The notes under the pieces were generated by a model that was not told the DNA's origin, did no database searches, and saw only the letters and a list, made by a program, of their open reading frames with translations. This document shows, piece by piece, positions 25,283 through 34,599 of a DNA stretch of 64,000 nucleotides; position 1 is the first letter of the stretch; each line of letters starts with the position of its first letter. Origin of the DNA: Ideonella sp. MAG2 (GTDB taxonomy: Bacteria; Pseudomonadota; Gammaproteobacteria; Burkholderiales; Burkholderiaceae_C). Where the stretch lies: assembly GCA_004359425.1 (NCBI GenBank), contig PTEU01000001.1, forward strand, positions 587,073 to 651,072, read 5' to 3'. The translations under genes were made by a program, and so were the position numbers.

Positions 25283-26068
25283 TCAACCTTCTGCGAGACC
25301 CGCTCGCAGGGCGATCAAGTGGGAGTGCATCCCACCATCGACGGCGAGATTGCTGCCGCGAATCCATGCGGCGCCATCACTCAAAAGGAACGCGACTACA
25401 GGGGCAATGTCGGAAGGCTGTGCAGGCCTTTCCATCACGTTCATGTCCTCTTCGGCTCGGGCGCCAAGGGTTTCCAAGAAGTCCGCGAGGATGGGGGTTC
25501 GAACGGGACCAGGACTGATAGCGTTCATTCGAATGCCTTGGTCACGCCAGGACCATCGGCTTTGAAGGGTCCAGGCGATCAAGGCCTCCTTGGAAAAGAA
25601 GTAGCTGCGTGCGCCCTGAATGCCGTGACGGTGGCAAAACTCCTCCACGTTCTCGAACAGGAGTGTTTCGCTGTCTTTGATGGCGGGTAAGGACTCCGCC
25701 CAGTCCATGCCCGCCAAGGAGGCCAAGTTCACAACGGATGCGCCCACTGCCATGCGAGGGATCAAGGCTGTCGTCAAGTACTTGAGTCCGACGAGGTTCA
25801 CTTTTAGGACCTGCGCGGGGGCATGTGTGGGTGGCAGCCCTGCAATGTTTGCCAGCCCATCAATACCTATAGGGAGGTGCTGCACCAGATCATCAATTTC
25901 CTCAGGCTTTGACAGATCCGCGCGATGGAAGGCGTCGACCAAGTTGGGACGAGGAGGCTTCAGGTCCACACCGAATACATAGGCGCCGTGGGCGCGCACC
26001 AATTGGGCAGTCTTCTCGCCTATGCCTGAGGACACGCCGGTCACCACGATCATCTTTCCTTGAAGCAT
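25283..26068 (-). CDS. SDR similar to coniferyl-alcohol / 3-alpha-hydroxysteroid dehydrogenase
   Basis: The 261-residue enzyme has the NAD loop VTGVSSGIGEK (9-19), an NIAG motif (GLANIAGLP), catalytic YxxxK in SYFFSKEAL, and AVDGGMHSH near the end. The compact N-terminal half and the long insertion between NLASLAG and the Tyr match the coniferyl-alcohol dehydrogenase (CalA) / 3-alpha-HSD group. It probably oxidises an aromatic or cyclic alcohol to the aldehyde or ketone with NAD. The gene is 13 bp downstream of an aldehyde dehydrogenase in the liv operon, which supports consecutive oxidation of one substrate. An in-frame upstream extension to 26257 overlaps that gene and is unlikely. Confidence 0.75.
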   Translation of the reverse strand: MLQGKMIVVTGVSSGIGEKTAQLVRAHGAYVFGVDLKPPRPNLVDAFHRADLSKPEEIDDLVQHLPIGIDGLANIAGLPPTHAPAQVLKVNLVGLKYLTTALIPRMAVGASVVNLASLAGMDWAESLPAIKDSETLLFENVEEFCHRHGIQGARSYFFSKEALIAWTLQSRWSWRDQGIRMNAISPGPVRTPILADFLETLGARAEEDMNVMERPAQPSDIAPVVAFLLSDGAAWIRGSNLAVDGGMHSHLIALRAGLAEG

Positions 26069-26081
26069 GGTCTGACTCCAC

Positions 26082-27533
26082 TCAGAAGGGATAGTGACGG
26101 GGCAAAGTCTGCATGGTGATCCAGCGCAGCTCAGTAAAGGCATCAATGCCCGCCTTACCGCCAAAGCGGCCCCAGCCCGAGTCTTTGACACCCCCAAATG
26201 GCATTTGCGCTTCATCGTGCACGGTGGGGCCATTGATATGGCAGATGCCTGATTCAATACGTGCAGCCACCTGCCATGCCCTTGCCATGTCGCGCCCGAA
26301 CACGGCAGCGCTCAAGCCGAACGCGTTGTCATTGGCGCACGCGATGGCCTCCTCGACACCCTGGACGCGCACGATGCCCTTGACCGGAGCGAAGGACTCC
26401 TCGTGGTAGATCTTCATCTGAGGGCTGACGTGATCTAGCAGCGTTGCTGGCATCAGCGTAGTGTTCGACTTCCCGCCACATACCAAGGTGGCCCCGAGGC
26501 CGACCGCATCTTCGATGAGGGCGTTTGTGCGTGTGACAGTGGTCATGTCCACCACTGAGCCCAAAACAACCGGGCCGAGACGAGGATCTCCCAGTGGCAA
26601 GCGCTGTGCTTTGGCTGCAAGCTTGGCCACAAACTCATCGGCGATGGATTCATCGACGATGAGGCGTTCGGTGGACATGCAGATCTGGCCAGAGTTCGCA
26701 AAGGCGCCAAATGCTGCAGCGTCTACTGCAGTGTCGACGTCAGCATCGTCAAGGATGATGAGTGGGGCTTTCCCGCCTAGCTCAAGCACCGCAGGCTTGA
26801 GGTACTTGGCGCAAGTGGCCGCGATGATGCGACCGATCTTGGTGGACCCCGTGAAGTTGACACGTCGAACAGCAGGGTGCGCTATCAGTGTTTCAACCAC
26901 CAAACCCGCATCCGCCGGAGCTGAGGTCACAAAGTTCACCACACCAGGTGGCAGACCTGCGTCTTGAAGTGTCTCAATGATCAACCCATGGGTGGCAGGG
27001 CTGATCTCTGAACCCTTGAGCACCACGGTGTTGCCGCATGCAAGGGGTGCGGCGATGGCTCGCACGCCCAAAATGACAGGAGCGTTCCAAGGCGCAATGC
27101 CTAACACCACCCCCGCTGGTTGGCGCACGGCCAAAGAGAGGCTGCCAGGGACGTTGGAGGCGATCACTTCACCGCTGATTTGCGAGGTCATGGACGCTGC
27201 TTCGACGAGCATGTCGGCTGCAAGATGCACGTTGAATCGCGCCCACACGCCCGAGGCACCAATCTCTGCGGCCATCGTGGTTTCAAACGCCAAGGCCTTG
27301 GCCCGCAGCAGATCTGCAGCCTTCATGAGCAGGGTTCGGCGTTCGCTGGGGCCTGTGACGGACCAAGTGCGAAACGCCAGGGCGGCGGCGTCTGCGGCCG
27401 CAATGGCATCAGTCGCCGTTGCTGCCGGTGCACGCGTGGCAATGCTCTGGTCCAACGGGTTGCGTCGCTCGAAGGTGTGGCCAAGGGCAGCGGCCCGGCG
27501 CTCGCCGCCTATCAACATCAATATCTCTTCCAT
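26082..27533 (-). CDS. Aldehyde dehydrogenase, salicylaldehyde/vanillin dehydrogenase-like
   Basis: The 483-residue enzyme has the ALDH hallmarks: PWNAPVILGVRAIAAPLACG, FTGSTKIGR (cofactor site), catalytic Glu in LELGGKAP, catalytic Cys in NSGQICMSTER, and EESFAPVKGI. The subfamily pattern fits salicylaldehyde or vanillin-type dehydrogenases oxidising aromatic aldehydes to acids with NAD(P). ATG 27533 is chosen because AAAAGGACC lies just upstream; a start at 27569 would overlap livF by 14 bases. It lies between livF and the SDR, within one minus-strand operon. Confidence 0.85.
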   Translation of the reverse strand: MEEILMLIGGERRAAALGHTFERRNPLDQSIATRAPAATATDAIAAADAAALAFRTWSVTGPSERRTLLMKAADLLRAKALAFETTMAAEIGASGVWARFNVHLAADMLVEAASMTSQISGEVIASNVPGSLSLAVRQPAGVVLGIAPWNAPVILGVRAIAAPLACGNTVVLKGSEISPATHGLIIETLQDAGLPPGVVNFVTSAPADAGLVVETLIAHPAVRRVNFTGSTKIGRIIAATCAKYLKPAVLELGGKAPLIILDDADVDTAVDAAAFGAFANSGQICMSTERLIVDESIADEFVAKLAAKAQRLPLGDPRLGPVVLGSVVDMTTVTRTNALIEDAVGLGATLVCGGKSNTTLMPATLLDHVSPQMKIYHEESFAPVKGIVRVQGVEEAIACANDNAFGLSAAVFGRDMARAWQVAARIESGICHINGPTVHDEAQMPFGGVKDSGWGRFGGKAGIDAFTELRWITMQTLPRHYPF

Positions 27534-27555
27534 TTGCAGGGGTCCTTTTCTGGCT

Positions 27556-28284
27556 TTAAGTCCGCTCATGCACGACGGATGTCCCGAGGTATGCGCGACG
27601 AACGGCGGGGTCGTTCTGCAGGTCCGTGGCGGAGCCTTGGCCGACCAGGCGGCCGGTCTCGATCAAATAGCCTCGGTCAGCAATCGCCAAGCTCTGTCGA
27701 GCGTTCTGCTCCACGAGAAGAACACCGACGCCCAAAGTTCGAATGCGGCTCAACGCGGCAAACAGCTCCTTGCACATCAGCGGTGATAGTCCTAGGGAGG
27801 GCTCGTCCAGCAGCAACACCTCTGGGCAGGACATGAGTGCGCGCCCTACGGCGACCATTTGTTGTTCACCGCCACTCATGGTGCGTACCGCTTGATCGAG
27901 CCTTTGGGACAGCTTGGGAAACAACTGAAAGACTTGATCCAGCATGGACTCGTGCGGCGGTGCAGCGCGCCTCGGGTGGGCTCCGAGCTGAAGGTTCTCG
28001 CGAACGGTGAGCTCTCCGAAAACTCCTCGGCCTTCTGGGACCAGTGCGAGCCCCGCACTCACGATTTGGTGGGGCGGCAGTTTGAACAGGTCGATGCCGT
28101 GCAGTGTGGCGCTTGCTCCAGGCATGGGTTGGACCATGCCCCCGAGTGCCTTCAGGAAGCTCGTCTTTCCGGCGCCATTGGCGCCGAGCATGACCACGAT
28201 CTCACCAGGCATGACCTGCAGCGAAACATCCTCCAGAGCCTTGTGCTGGCCGTAGTGGACCGACACCCCTCGCACTTCAAGCAT
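27556..28284 (-). CDS. livF: Branched-chain-type ABC transporter ATPase LivF
   Basis: The 242-residue ABC ATPase has Walker A GANGAGKTS (34-42), the signature MSGGEQQM, Walker B VLLLDEPSLGLSP, and the LivF-type ending. It powers uptake through LivHM together with LivG. The adjoining catabolic genes suggest the imported substrate is an aromatic or related acid rather than an amino acid. One base separates it from livG. Confidence 0.93.
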   Translation of the reverse strand: MLEVRGVSVHYGQHKALEDVSLQVMPGEIVVMLGANGAGKTSFLKALGGMVQPMPGASATLHGIDLFKLPPHQIVSAGLALVPEGRGVFGELTVRENLQLGAHPRRAAPPHESMLDQVFQLFPKLSQRLDQAVRTMSGGEQQMVAVGRALMSCPEVLLLDEPSLGLSPLMCKELFAALSRIRTLGVGVLLVEQNARQSLAIADRGYLIETGRLVGQGSATDLQNDPAVRRAYLGTSVVHERT

Positions 28285-28285
28285 G

Positions 28286-29038
28286 TCAAACGTCCTTTAG
28301 AAGTGAATCGCCGTCATCGCCGCCGAGATAGGCTTGAATGACGTGAGGATCTGCCAAGACATCTTGAGTGGGGCCGTCAGCGATCTTCATTCCGGCGTTC
28401 ATCACCACGCAGCGGGTGCAAAGGGCATGCACAGCATCCATGACATGCTCCACCAGCAAAATGGTGAGACCTTCACCGTTCATCGTCTTGATCAACTCGA
28501 TCCCCTGCTGTAGCTCTGTGGGATTGAGTCCTGCGAGCCACTCGTCAAGCAGAAGCAGTTTCGGCGCCAGTGCCAACGCGCGTGCCAGCTCTAGCCGCTT
28601 TTGATCGATGTAAGTGAGATTCCCGGAAGTCACGGCTGCCCGCCCTTCCAACCCGACTCTGGCAAGAAGAGCGAGCGCCTGCTCGTGTGCGGCCTTACCG
28701 TGAAGACCCTGTGGCCGAAAGGCCAGACCTGCTTCTACGTTTTCTTGACAGGTCATGCCCTTGAGTACACGTACCAACTGAAAGGTGCGGGCCACGCCCA
28801 GGCGAGCAATTTGATAGCTCTTAAGCCGATGGATGGGATGCCCCTCAAGGAGGATGGATCCGCTATGGGCCTGGAGGGCGCCTGAGATCAAATTCATCGC
28901 GGTTGTCTTGCCGGAGCCGTTGGGGCCGAGCAGGCCCACCACCTCGCCGGGCCAGAGCTTCAAGTCAAGTTGATTGACGGCCACGAGACCGCCGAAGCGG
29001 CGCGTGACCTCCTTGAGCTGCAGGAGAGGTTCGCTCAC
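28286..29038 (-). CDS. livG: Branched-chain-type ABC transporter ATPase LivG
   Basis: The 250-residue ATPase carries Walker A GPNGSGKTT (39-47), a Q-loop region ARTFQLVRVL, Walker B LLLLDEWLAGLNP and the H-loop LLVEHVMDAV. The usual LSGG signature is altered to LTYIDQKRLELARAL, in which LTYIDQK replaces the LSYG.QR of relatives. It overlaps livM by 4 bases, so the two are translationally coupled. Confidence 0.92.
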   Translation of the reverse strand: MSEPLLQLKEVTRRFGGLVAVNQLDLKLWPGEVVGLLGPNGSGKTTAMNLISGALQAHSGSILLEGHPIHRLKSYQIARLGVARTFQLVRVLKGMTCQENVEAGLAFRPQGLHGKAAHEQALALLARVGLEGRAAVTSGNLTYIDQKRLELARALALAPKLLLLDEWLAGLNPTELQQGIELIKTMNGEGLTILLVEHVMDAVHALCTRCVVMNAGMKIADGPTQDVLADPHVIQAYLGGDDGDSLLKDV

Positions 29039-29952
29039 GAAGGGTCTCCTTTTCTGTGCAGCAGGCTGATCAGTCCGTTCGGCACGAGGTAAACGATGAC
29101 CATGAAAACCAGGCCCAACAAGATGGAGAAGTGGTTGGGAAAGCTCGCGGAGAGATACTCAAACAGCAGCACCAGTGGAACGACACCCAGCAGTGGGCCG
29201 AACAGCGACCCTGCGCCCCCGAGTAAACCCATGATCAAGGTCTGAAACGAAATGACGGGAGCGAAGGCAATGCTGGGGTCAAGGTATGTCCAGCGTGGGG
29301 CCATGATGGCGCCTGTCACAGTGATGAGCGAGGACGACAGCGTGAACAGAAGCACCTTTACGACGGTGACGTTGATGCCGACATGCACTGCGACAGATTC
29401 GTCCTCACCGATGACCTTCAGGGCGAGACCGAGACGGGTCCGGTGAATGAGGGCCCTCAAGCCGAGGACAAACGCCAGTACGACCAGGAGTTGCCAGTAG
29501 ATGTCGACCTGGGTGACTTCGACGAAGACGTAGCGACCGATCTCCTTGGTGATGTTGACTTCGTACCAAGTCACCACCTGCTTCGTCAGTTCGGCCAGAC
29601 CGAAGCTGAAGATCACAAAGTACACACCGGACAAGCGAAGCGTAGCCATGCCTACGATCAAAGCCACCGCGGCGCCGAGCGACAGCGCCACGCACAGCAC
29701 ACCCAGCCAAGGTAAGGCCTCACCCAATACTGCGGCAGCGTAGGCGCCTAAGCCAAAAAAGGCTGCTGTGGTCAGCGACACGTAGCGCGTCGGGCCGGAG
29801 AACATCGCCCAGGACGTGGCCAGTACGCCATACATCAGCATGCTGATGAGCAGCGAGAGCACATAGTCGTTGTCAACCCAAAGAGGGACCAAGGCGAACA
29901 TGAGTGTCGTGAGGCCCGCAAAGATCCAGGCCATGACTTCCGTACGGTTCAT
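29035..29952 (-). CDS. livM: Branched-chain-type ABC permease LivM
   Basis: The 305-residue permease has eight or more hydrophobic helices. The LivM motif region KVIGEDESVAVHVGINVTVVK faces the ATPases, and GLLGGAGSLFGPLLG follows. It forms the membrane channel with LivH. It overlaps both livG and livH by 4 bases. Confidence 0.92.
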   Translation of the reverse strand: MNRTEVMAWIFAGLTTLMFALVPLWVDNDYVLSLLISMLMYGVLATSWAMFSGPTRYVSLTTAAFFGLGAYAAAVLGEALPWLGVLCVALSLGAAVALIVGMATLRLSGVYFVIFSFGLAELTKQVVTWYEVNITKEIGRYVFVEVTQVDIYWQLLVVLAFVLGLRALIHRTRLGLALKVIGEDESVAVHVGINVTVVKVLLFTLSSSLITVTGAIMAPRWTYLDPSIAFAPVISFQTLIMGLLGGAGSLFGPLLGVVPLVLLFEYLSASFPNHFSILLGLVFMVIVYLVPNGLISLLHRKGDPS

Positions 29953-30824
29953 CGTGATGTCTTTGCAAACAGACCAGTGGGACGCAATAGCAGCACCACA
30001 AGGAACAGGCCATAGTTGACGGCGAGCGTGAGACCCGGGTCTACGTAGCTGGCCACCAGGGTTTCAGCCACCCCAAGCAAGAGCCCCGCCAGAAGACAAC
30101 CCATGAGGTTGCCAACCCCACCCATCACGACAACGATCAGTGCTTTCATGGCAAACATCGTTCCCATGGCCGCTGAGAAGGGCAGGAACATGCTGATCAG
30201 GACACCGCTCGCGGCGGCGAGTGCACCGCCGAACCCATAGGCCAAGGCCGCAGTTCTCCTGACGTCGATGCCGACAAGGGGTGCGAAGCGTGGCTCGACT
30301 GCCACCGCGCGCACCACGGTACCCATATGGGTGCGTGTCAGCAGCAGATAGAGACCCGTTCCCATCAGCAGCGCGAGGCACAGCACAAGCAGGCGACTGA
30401 CGGCTTGCCTGCTGCCCAGGATGTCGATGGGGTCAGCCAAGTAGGCATAGCTGAAGTAGTTGCCCCCAAACAGCACCAGCATGACGCCTTGCGCGACAAA
30501 CAGCAGTCCGAAGGTGACCAGAATCGAGTCGATCTCCAGCTGCGGGCCTGCGCCGGTTCGGCGTACGAGAGGCACCAAGAGCACTTGATACACCAGCCAC
30601 TGAAGGACGAACCCGAGTGGCAGCGCCAAGATGAGCGCCCACAGCGGTGAAATGCCCCATTGCGTAAACAGCACTTGCGCGAGAAAGGCCCCGGCAATCA
30701 GAAACTCTCCATAAGAAAGGTTCATGATTCGGGCAACCCCGTACTGCAAGCTCAGTCCCATGGCGACCAATCCGTACAACCCGCCAAGGGTGGCACTGGC
30801 CAGCACGACATCCAGGAAACTCAT
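29949..30824 (-). CDS. livH: Branched-chain-type ABC permease LivH
   Basis: The 291-residue permease opens with the family pattern GLYGLVAMGLSLQYGVARIMNLSYGEFL (shown in part) and has about eight membrane helices. The cytoplasmic loop RAVAVEPRFAPLVGIDVRR contacts LivG/F. GGVGNLMGCLLAGLLLG is the conserved C-terminal motif. The gap to livK is about 84 bp. Confidence 0.92.
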   Translation of the reverse strand: MSFLDVVLASATLGGLYGLVAMGLSLQYGVARIMNLSYGEFLIAGAFLAQVLFTQWGISPLWALILALPLGFVLQWLVYQVLLVPLVRRTGAGPQLEIDSILVTFGLLFVAQGVMLVLFGGNYFSYAYLADPIDILGSRQAVSRLLVLCLALLMGTGLYLLLTRTHMGTVVRAVAVEPRFAPLVGIDVRRTAALAYGFGGALAAASGVLISMFLPFSAAMGTMFAMKALIVVVMGGVGNLMGCLLAGLLLGVAETLVASYVDPGLTLAVNYGLFLVVLLLRPTGLFAKTSR

Positions 30825-30908
30825 GGAATTACTCCAGTCGCCGTTGCACCACCTCTATGGGCAGATGGACGAACGGACGACCTTTCGGGCCTATCGGTCA
30901 CGCTGGCT

Positions 30909-32132
30909 TCAGTTCTTCCAAGCGGGCTTGGGGAGCAAAGCGGGCTTCGCACCTTTTTTGTCAGACGGTGCTAGACCGTAGAACTCGCCGTTTTGCCACT
31001 GGCCGACCCACCAGAGCTTGGTGAACATCTGGTTCTCCAACTGAATGGGGCCAAGGATGGTGTCGAAGCGGCCGGTCTTGATTTCTTGTGTCACGGCATC
31101 GCGATCCACCTTGCCAACCTTCTCGATCGCCTGCTGCAAGACTTGCAGTGCCGCAAACTGCACCGTGCTGGCAAAGCGGTCCGGTTCTTGGCCAGAGAAG
31201 GCTTTATGCCTTTGGAAGTAATCCTTGATGGCGGGGCTGTCGAAGTCCACGCCTCCAGGCCCCATGATGCCCTCGGCCGTTGCACCAAATTTCGCTTTGA
31301 ACTGTGGGAACTGGGACCCGACGCCGAGGAACATGACCTTGGGGTTGAATCCCATGACTCGAGATTGATCCGTGATCATGAACGTGTCTGGCGGGTAAGA
31401 GAAGGCCATGAATACATCAGCGTTGCTGCTCTTCGCTTCGCTCAGGATGGGCGTCATGTCTTGCGTGCCGATGGGGTAGCTCTTGTCGTAAACCAGAACG
31501 AAGCCATGCTTGTTGGCTACCTTTCGGACCGCGTTGGCTAATTCCACGCCGAAGCCGTCTGCCACATTGATCATGGCGACCTTGTCGCCGATCTTTCCTG
31601 CCTTTCTGGCTTCCTCCAGAAAGCGCACCAGCGCTTCTGCGTACTGAGTGCCTGTCCCCAAGAAAAAGAAAGCGTGCTTCCACCGCTTGACCAGTTCCGG
31701 AGCCTTGTCGGTGATGGAGTTCACCGCGAGCAACGGGTACTTGTACTTCTCGTAGGTCGGCGCGACCGCTAGGTTGTTGGCCGTTCCCCAGGGCGGAAGT
31801 ACGAAGTCCACTTTGTCTTGGGTCATCAGTCGCTCTGTGGCTCGAACAGCCTCTTCAGAGCTGGATCGATCGTCATATTCCACGACCTCAATGGGCACGC
31901 GCTTGTTGTGGGCCTTTAGCATCAGGCCGCCCGCAGCATTGATCTCCTTGACCCACATCTGGTAGTTGGGTGTGACTGTGGCCGCTGTACCGCCGGCATT
32001 GGGGCCAGTCTTGGCGACAGCCCATCCGATGCGGATGGATTTGGGGGCCTCCTGCGCCCAAGCGACAGATGCAAGCAACGTGAGAGCGACAGTGGCAGTC
32101 TTATGCCAACCGCGCCTGGCAAGGGTGTACAT
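30909..32132 (-). CDS. livK: ABC transporter substrate-binding protein (LivK-type)
   Basis: From ATG 32132 the 407-residue protein has a Sec signal peptide (KTATVALTLLASVAWA, cleavage before QEAPK). It then has a type I periplasmic binding fold: IRIGWAVAKTGPNAGG, VEYDDRSSSEEAVRATERLM, DFVLPPWGTANNLAVAP. It would capture the substrate for LivHMGF. GGAGACAACT precedes the start. Upstream in-frame codons to 32213 lack signal character. It is the first gene of the minus-strand operon. Confidence 0.9.
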   Translation of the reverse strand: MYTLARRGWHKTATVALTLLASVAWAQEAPKSIRIGWAVAKTGPNAGGTAATVTPNYQMWVKEINAAGGLMLKAHNKRVPIEVVEYDDRSSSEEAVRATERLMTQDKVDFVLPPWGTANNLAVAPTYEKYKYPLLAVNSITDKAPELVKRWKHAFFFLGTGTQYAEALVRFLEEARKAGKIGDKVAMINVADGFGVELANAVRKVANKHGFVLVYDKSYPIGTQDMTPILSEAKSSNADVFMAFSYPPDTFMITDQSRVMGFNPKVMFLGVGSQFPQFKAKFGATAEGIMGPGGVDFDSPAIKDYFQRHKAFSGQEPDRFASTVQFAALQVLQQAIEKVGKVDRDAVTQEIKTGRFDTILGPIQLENQMFTKLWWVGQWQNGEFYGLAPSDKKGAKPALLPKPAWKN

Positions 32133-32240
32133 AGTTGTCTCCAAGAACATCCGGTTAGAACACAGCGCAGATGGTGCTTGTTCGGTTCCGCTGGCGCTTG
32201 ATCCACGATGCACCGAGTCTTGATTCAGGATGCAAGGGGA

Positions 32241-32429
32241 CTAGGGTCTGTTGGCATACAAATGCCCGCCAGCGTCCTTGGACGCCCTGCCAAAAGGGTG
32301 AGCCCTACAGGCCACGCCATTCGTTGTTGCGCCGCTTGCCCGCGCAGAGGTGCGGGCGGCGCAGCGCGCCTAGAGTGGCATGGCCTGTAGGGCTCACGCG
32401 GGTGGGATTTATAGGGCAACAGACCCTAG
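32241..32429. mobile_element. 181-bp MITE-like element flanked by CTAG
   Basis: GGTCTGTTG at 32245-32253 and CAACAGACC at 32417-32425 are terminal inverted repeats, each bordered by CTAG (32241-32244 and 32426-32429), a possible target duplication. Inside lies a second 17-bp perfect inverted repeat (32298-32314 with 32381-32397) and a GC-rich core palindrome, so nearly the whole element could fold into one long hairpin. There is no coding sequence. Size, ends and target suggest a non-autonomous derivative of an IS5-like element. It sits in the control region between livK and the AraC gene. Confidence 0.75.
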
Positions 32430-32517
32430 GGATGTCCCTTTTTGGCCTGATTGCCGGCTTAAATGTCCTGAAATTCCCTCGACGTCAGTCGCAAGAGGGC
32501 GCTAGTGTTGGCATGTC

Positions 32518-33471
32518 ATGAACGCCGAACTTACGCTCAGTACGGACAGTCTTCCGGCGCACGAACGTGCGCAGGCTTGGTGCGCTTGGATGCGGCAGAC
32601 TTTCTTTGGCTTGGAGTCCGACCTGTATGGCGACCTTGGCTTCGATGGTCATCTCAAGACGACTCATGCGGGGGATGTGGTCCTCACCCATCTCGAAGCC
32701 AACCGTCATCGGGTCGTGCGACATGAGCGCTTCGGCCAAACTGGCGGCGACGACTACTTGAAGATTGTCGCGCCGTGGCAGGGCATCGCGGTCGTCGAGC
32801 AGTTTGGTCGCAAGGTCAGTGTTCGGCCCGGAAGCTGGGCCATTTATGACACGACCAAGAGCTATGAAGTGGCCAATCCCGAGTTTTCGCGCCACCTGAT
32901 TGTGATGCTGCCCAGGCGGCAACTGGCAGACCGAGATTTACCTTTGGAGCAACTGTTGGGGAGACAGGTCGGCGGTACTGTTGGCATCTCGCGGGTCGCT
33001 CTTGAAGTGATGAGAAGCACCTATCTGGAGCTACCGCACATGAGCGGAACTGCGGCACAAGGCGCTGCGGAATCACTGCTGCACCTTGTGCGCATGTCCC
33101 TGCTAGATCTTGCTGGCAAGGAGATGGGACTCTCACAACAGGAAGCGTTTCGAGATCGCATACGCGGGCACATCACGCAACACCTTCGGAATCCCGATCT
33201 CTCGATCGACCATATTGCGACTGCTCTGAACTGCAGCAAGCGGCATCTTCACAGCGCCTTCAACAATGAAGCAGACACCTTAGGTAGCTACATCCTTCGC
33301 AGGCGTATTGCAGCGTGCCAGTCTGATCTGAAGAGTCCCGCGTTGCGTCATGTGAGCATCACTGAGATTGCCTTCTCTTGGGGCTTCAATCACAGCGCGC
33401 ACTTCAGTCGAGTGTTTCGAGATCATGCCGGCATGAGTCCCAGTGAGTTTCGAAGAGCCCATTCGAAATGA
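32518..33471 (+). CDS. AraC-family regulator, probably of the liv/aromatic operon
   Basis: The 317-residue protein has an N-terminal AraC-binding-like domain (about 10-190, with SVRPGSWAIYDTTKSYEV). A C-terminal double HTH follows (about 215-315: LSIDHIATALNCSKRHLHSAF and ITEIAFSWGFNHSAHFSRVF). This domain arrangement matches AraC regulators of aromatic-compound operons. It is divergent from livK with the MITE in between, so it probably controls livKHMGF and the dehydrogenases; that target is inferred from position. Confidence 0.88.
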   Translation: MNAELTLSTDSLPAHERAQAWCAWMRQTFFGLESDLYGDLGFDGHLKTTHAGDVVLTHLEANRHRVVRHERFGQTGGDDYLKIVAPWQGIAVVEQFGRKVSVRPGSWAIYDTTKSYEVANPEFSRHLIVMLPRRQLADRDLPLEQLLGRQVGGTVGISRVALEVMRSTYLELPHMSGTAAQGAAESLLHLVRMSLLDLAGKEMGLSQQEAFRDRIRGHITQHLRNPDLSIDHIATALNCSKRHLHSAFNNEADTLGSYILRRRIAACQSDLKSPALRHVSITEIAFSWGFNHSAHFSRVFRDHAGMSPSEFRRAHSK

Positions 33472-33683
33472 TGGCGCTCCTTCCTGGGGGCTGAGTTCTC
33501 GGGCCCGTCTGCCTTTGCAGGCCGGGCAATGCCTCGGATCGCCAGTCTGGCTTTCATTGAGCGCGGTGTCCGGAAAGTATCGGTGCAGGTCTGAATTCAA
33601 CCTGTCCGTTCTGGTCATCAGACTTCACCATACACGTGCTGCTTTTGACAAAGCAACAACATCTGCAACGCACTTTGCTCATC

Positions 33684-34562
33684 ATGTTTATGCCCCCTCA
33701 CTCCGCCCGCCTTCGGCGCTCCTTAGTCCTCACTTTCGCGCTCGTGATGGGCGCGATGGCCCCCACATCTTTACTTCAAGCGAAAGAACCCGCCATGACC
33801 AAGACGCCCAAGCAACAAGTTGTCGAGCTGCTCAAGAGCATCGAAACCGGTGACGCCGCCCCGGTGTCCTACATCAACCCCAACAAGTACATCCAGCACA
33901 ACTTGGCGGTGGGTGATGGTTTGGCCGGCTTTGGGGCCGTGCTGGCCCAACTGCCCAAGGGTTCGGCCAAGGTCAACACCGTGCGCGTCTTCCAAGACGG
34001 TGACCATGTGTTTGCGCACACCGAGTACAACTTCTTTGGCCCCAAGATTGGCTTTGACGTGTTTCGTTTTGAAGATGGTCGCATCGTCGAGCACTGGGAC
34101 AACCTGCAAGCCACCCCCGCCCAGCCCAACCCCAGCGGCCGCACCATGACCGATGGTGAAACCCAGGCCAGTGACCTGCACCTGACGGAGGCCAACAAAG
34201 CCTTGGTCAAGCGCTTTGTCGATGACATCTTGGTGAATGGCCGCATGCCTCTGTTGGCGGGCTACTTTGACGGCGACAACTATCTGCAGCACAACCCGCA
34301 GATCGGGGACAAGCTCTCGGGTTTGGGGGCGGCGCTGGCGGCTATGGCCAAGCAAGGCCTGACCATGAAGTACGACACCGTGCACAAGGTCCTGGGTGAA
34401 GGCAACTTTGTGCTGACCCTGAGCGAAGGCCAGTTTGCCGGCCGCCATGTGGCCTTCTATGACCTGTTCCGGGTGCAGAACGGCAAGATCGCCGAGCACT
34501 GGGACACGATTGAAGAGATCCCCGAGCGTGCGGCGTGGAAGAACGCCAATGGCAAGTTCTGA
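33684..34562 (+). CDS. Exported protein with two tandem NTF2/SnoaL-like domains
   Basis: From ATG 33684 the 292-residue protein has a signal peptide (RRSLVLTFALVMGAMAPTSLLQA). Two similar NTF2-like domains follow, at about 40-150 and 165-290. Each contains the matching phrases YIQHNLAVGDGL / YLQHNPQIGDKL and GRIVEHWDN / GKIAEHWDT, so an internal duplication is evident. Such predicted periplasmic SnoaL-like proteins bind small hydrophobic ligands or act as isomerases; no specific activity is known. It precedes an AraC gene by 37 bp on the same strand. Confidence 0.78.
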   Translation: MFMPPHSARLRRSLVLTFALVMGAMAPTSLLQAKEPAMTKTPKQQVVELLKSIETGDAAPVSYINPNKYIQHNLAVGDGLAGFGAVLAQLPKGSAKVNTVRVFQDGDHVFAHTEYNFFGPKIGFDVFRFEDGRIVEHWDNLQATPAQPNPSGRTMTDGETQASDLHLTEANKALVKRFVDDILVNGRMPLLAGYFDGDNYLQHNPQIGDKLSGLGAALAAMAKQGLTMKYDTVHKVLGEGNFVLTLSEGQFAGRHVAFYDLFRVQNGKIAEHWDTIEEIPERAAWKNANGKF

Positions 34563-34599
34563 TCGCTGAGCTTGGTGCAGCCGGTGGCAAGATGGTGTG

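Noticed and set aside
26977..27786. 269-codon plus-strand frame opposite the ALDH and livF genes
   Set aside because: No motif, no ribosome binding site, and it spans two well-supported genes on the other strand.
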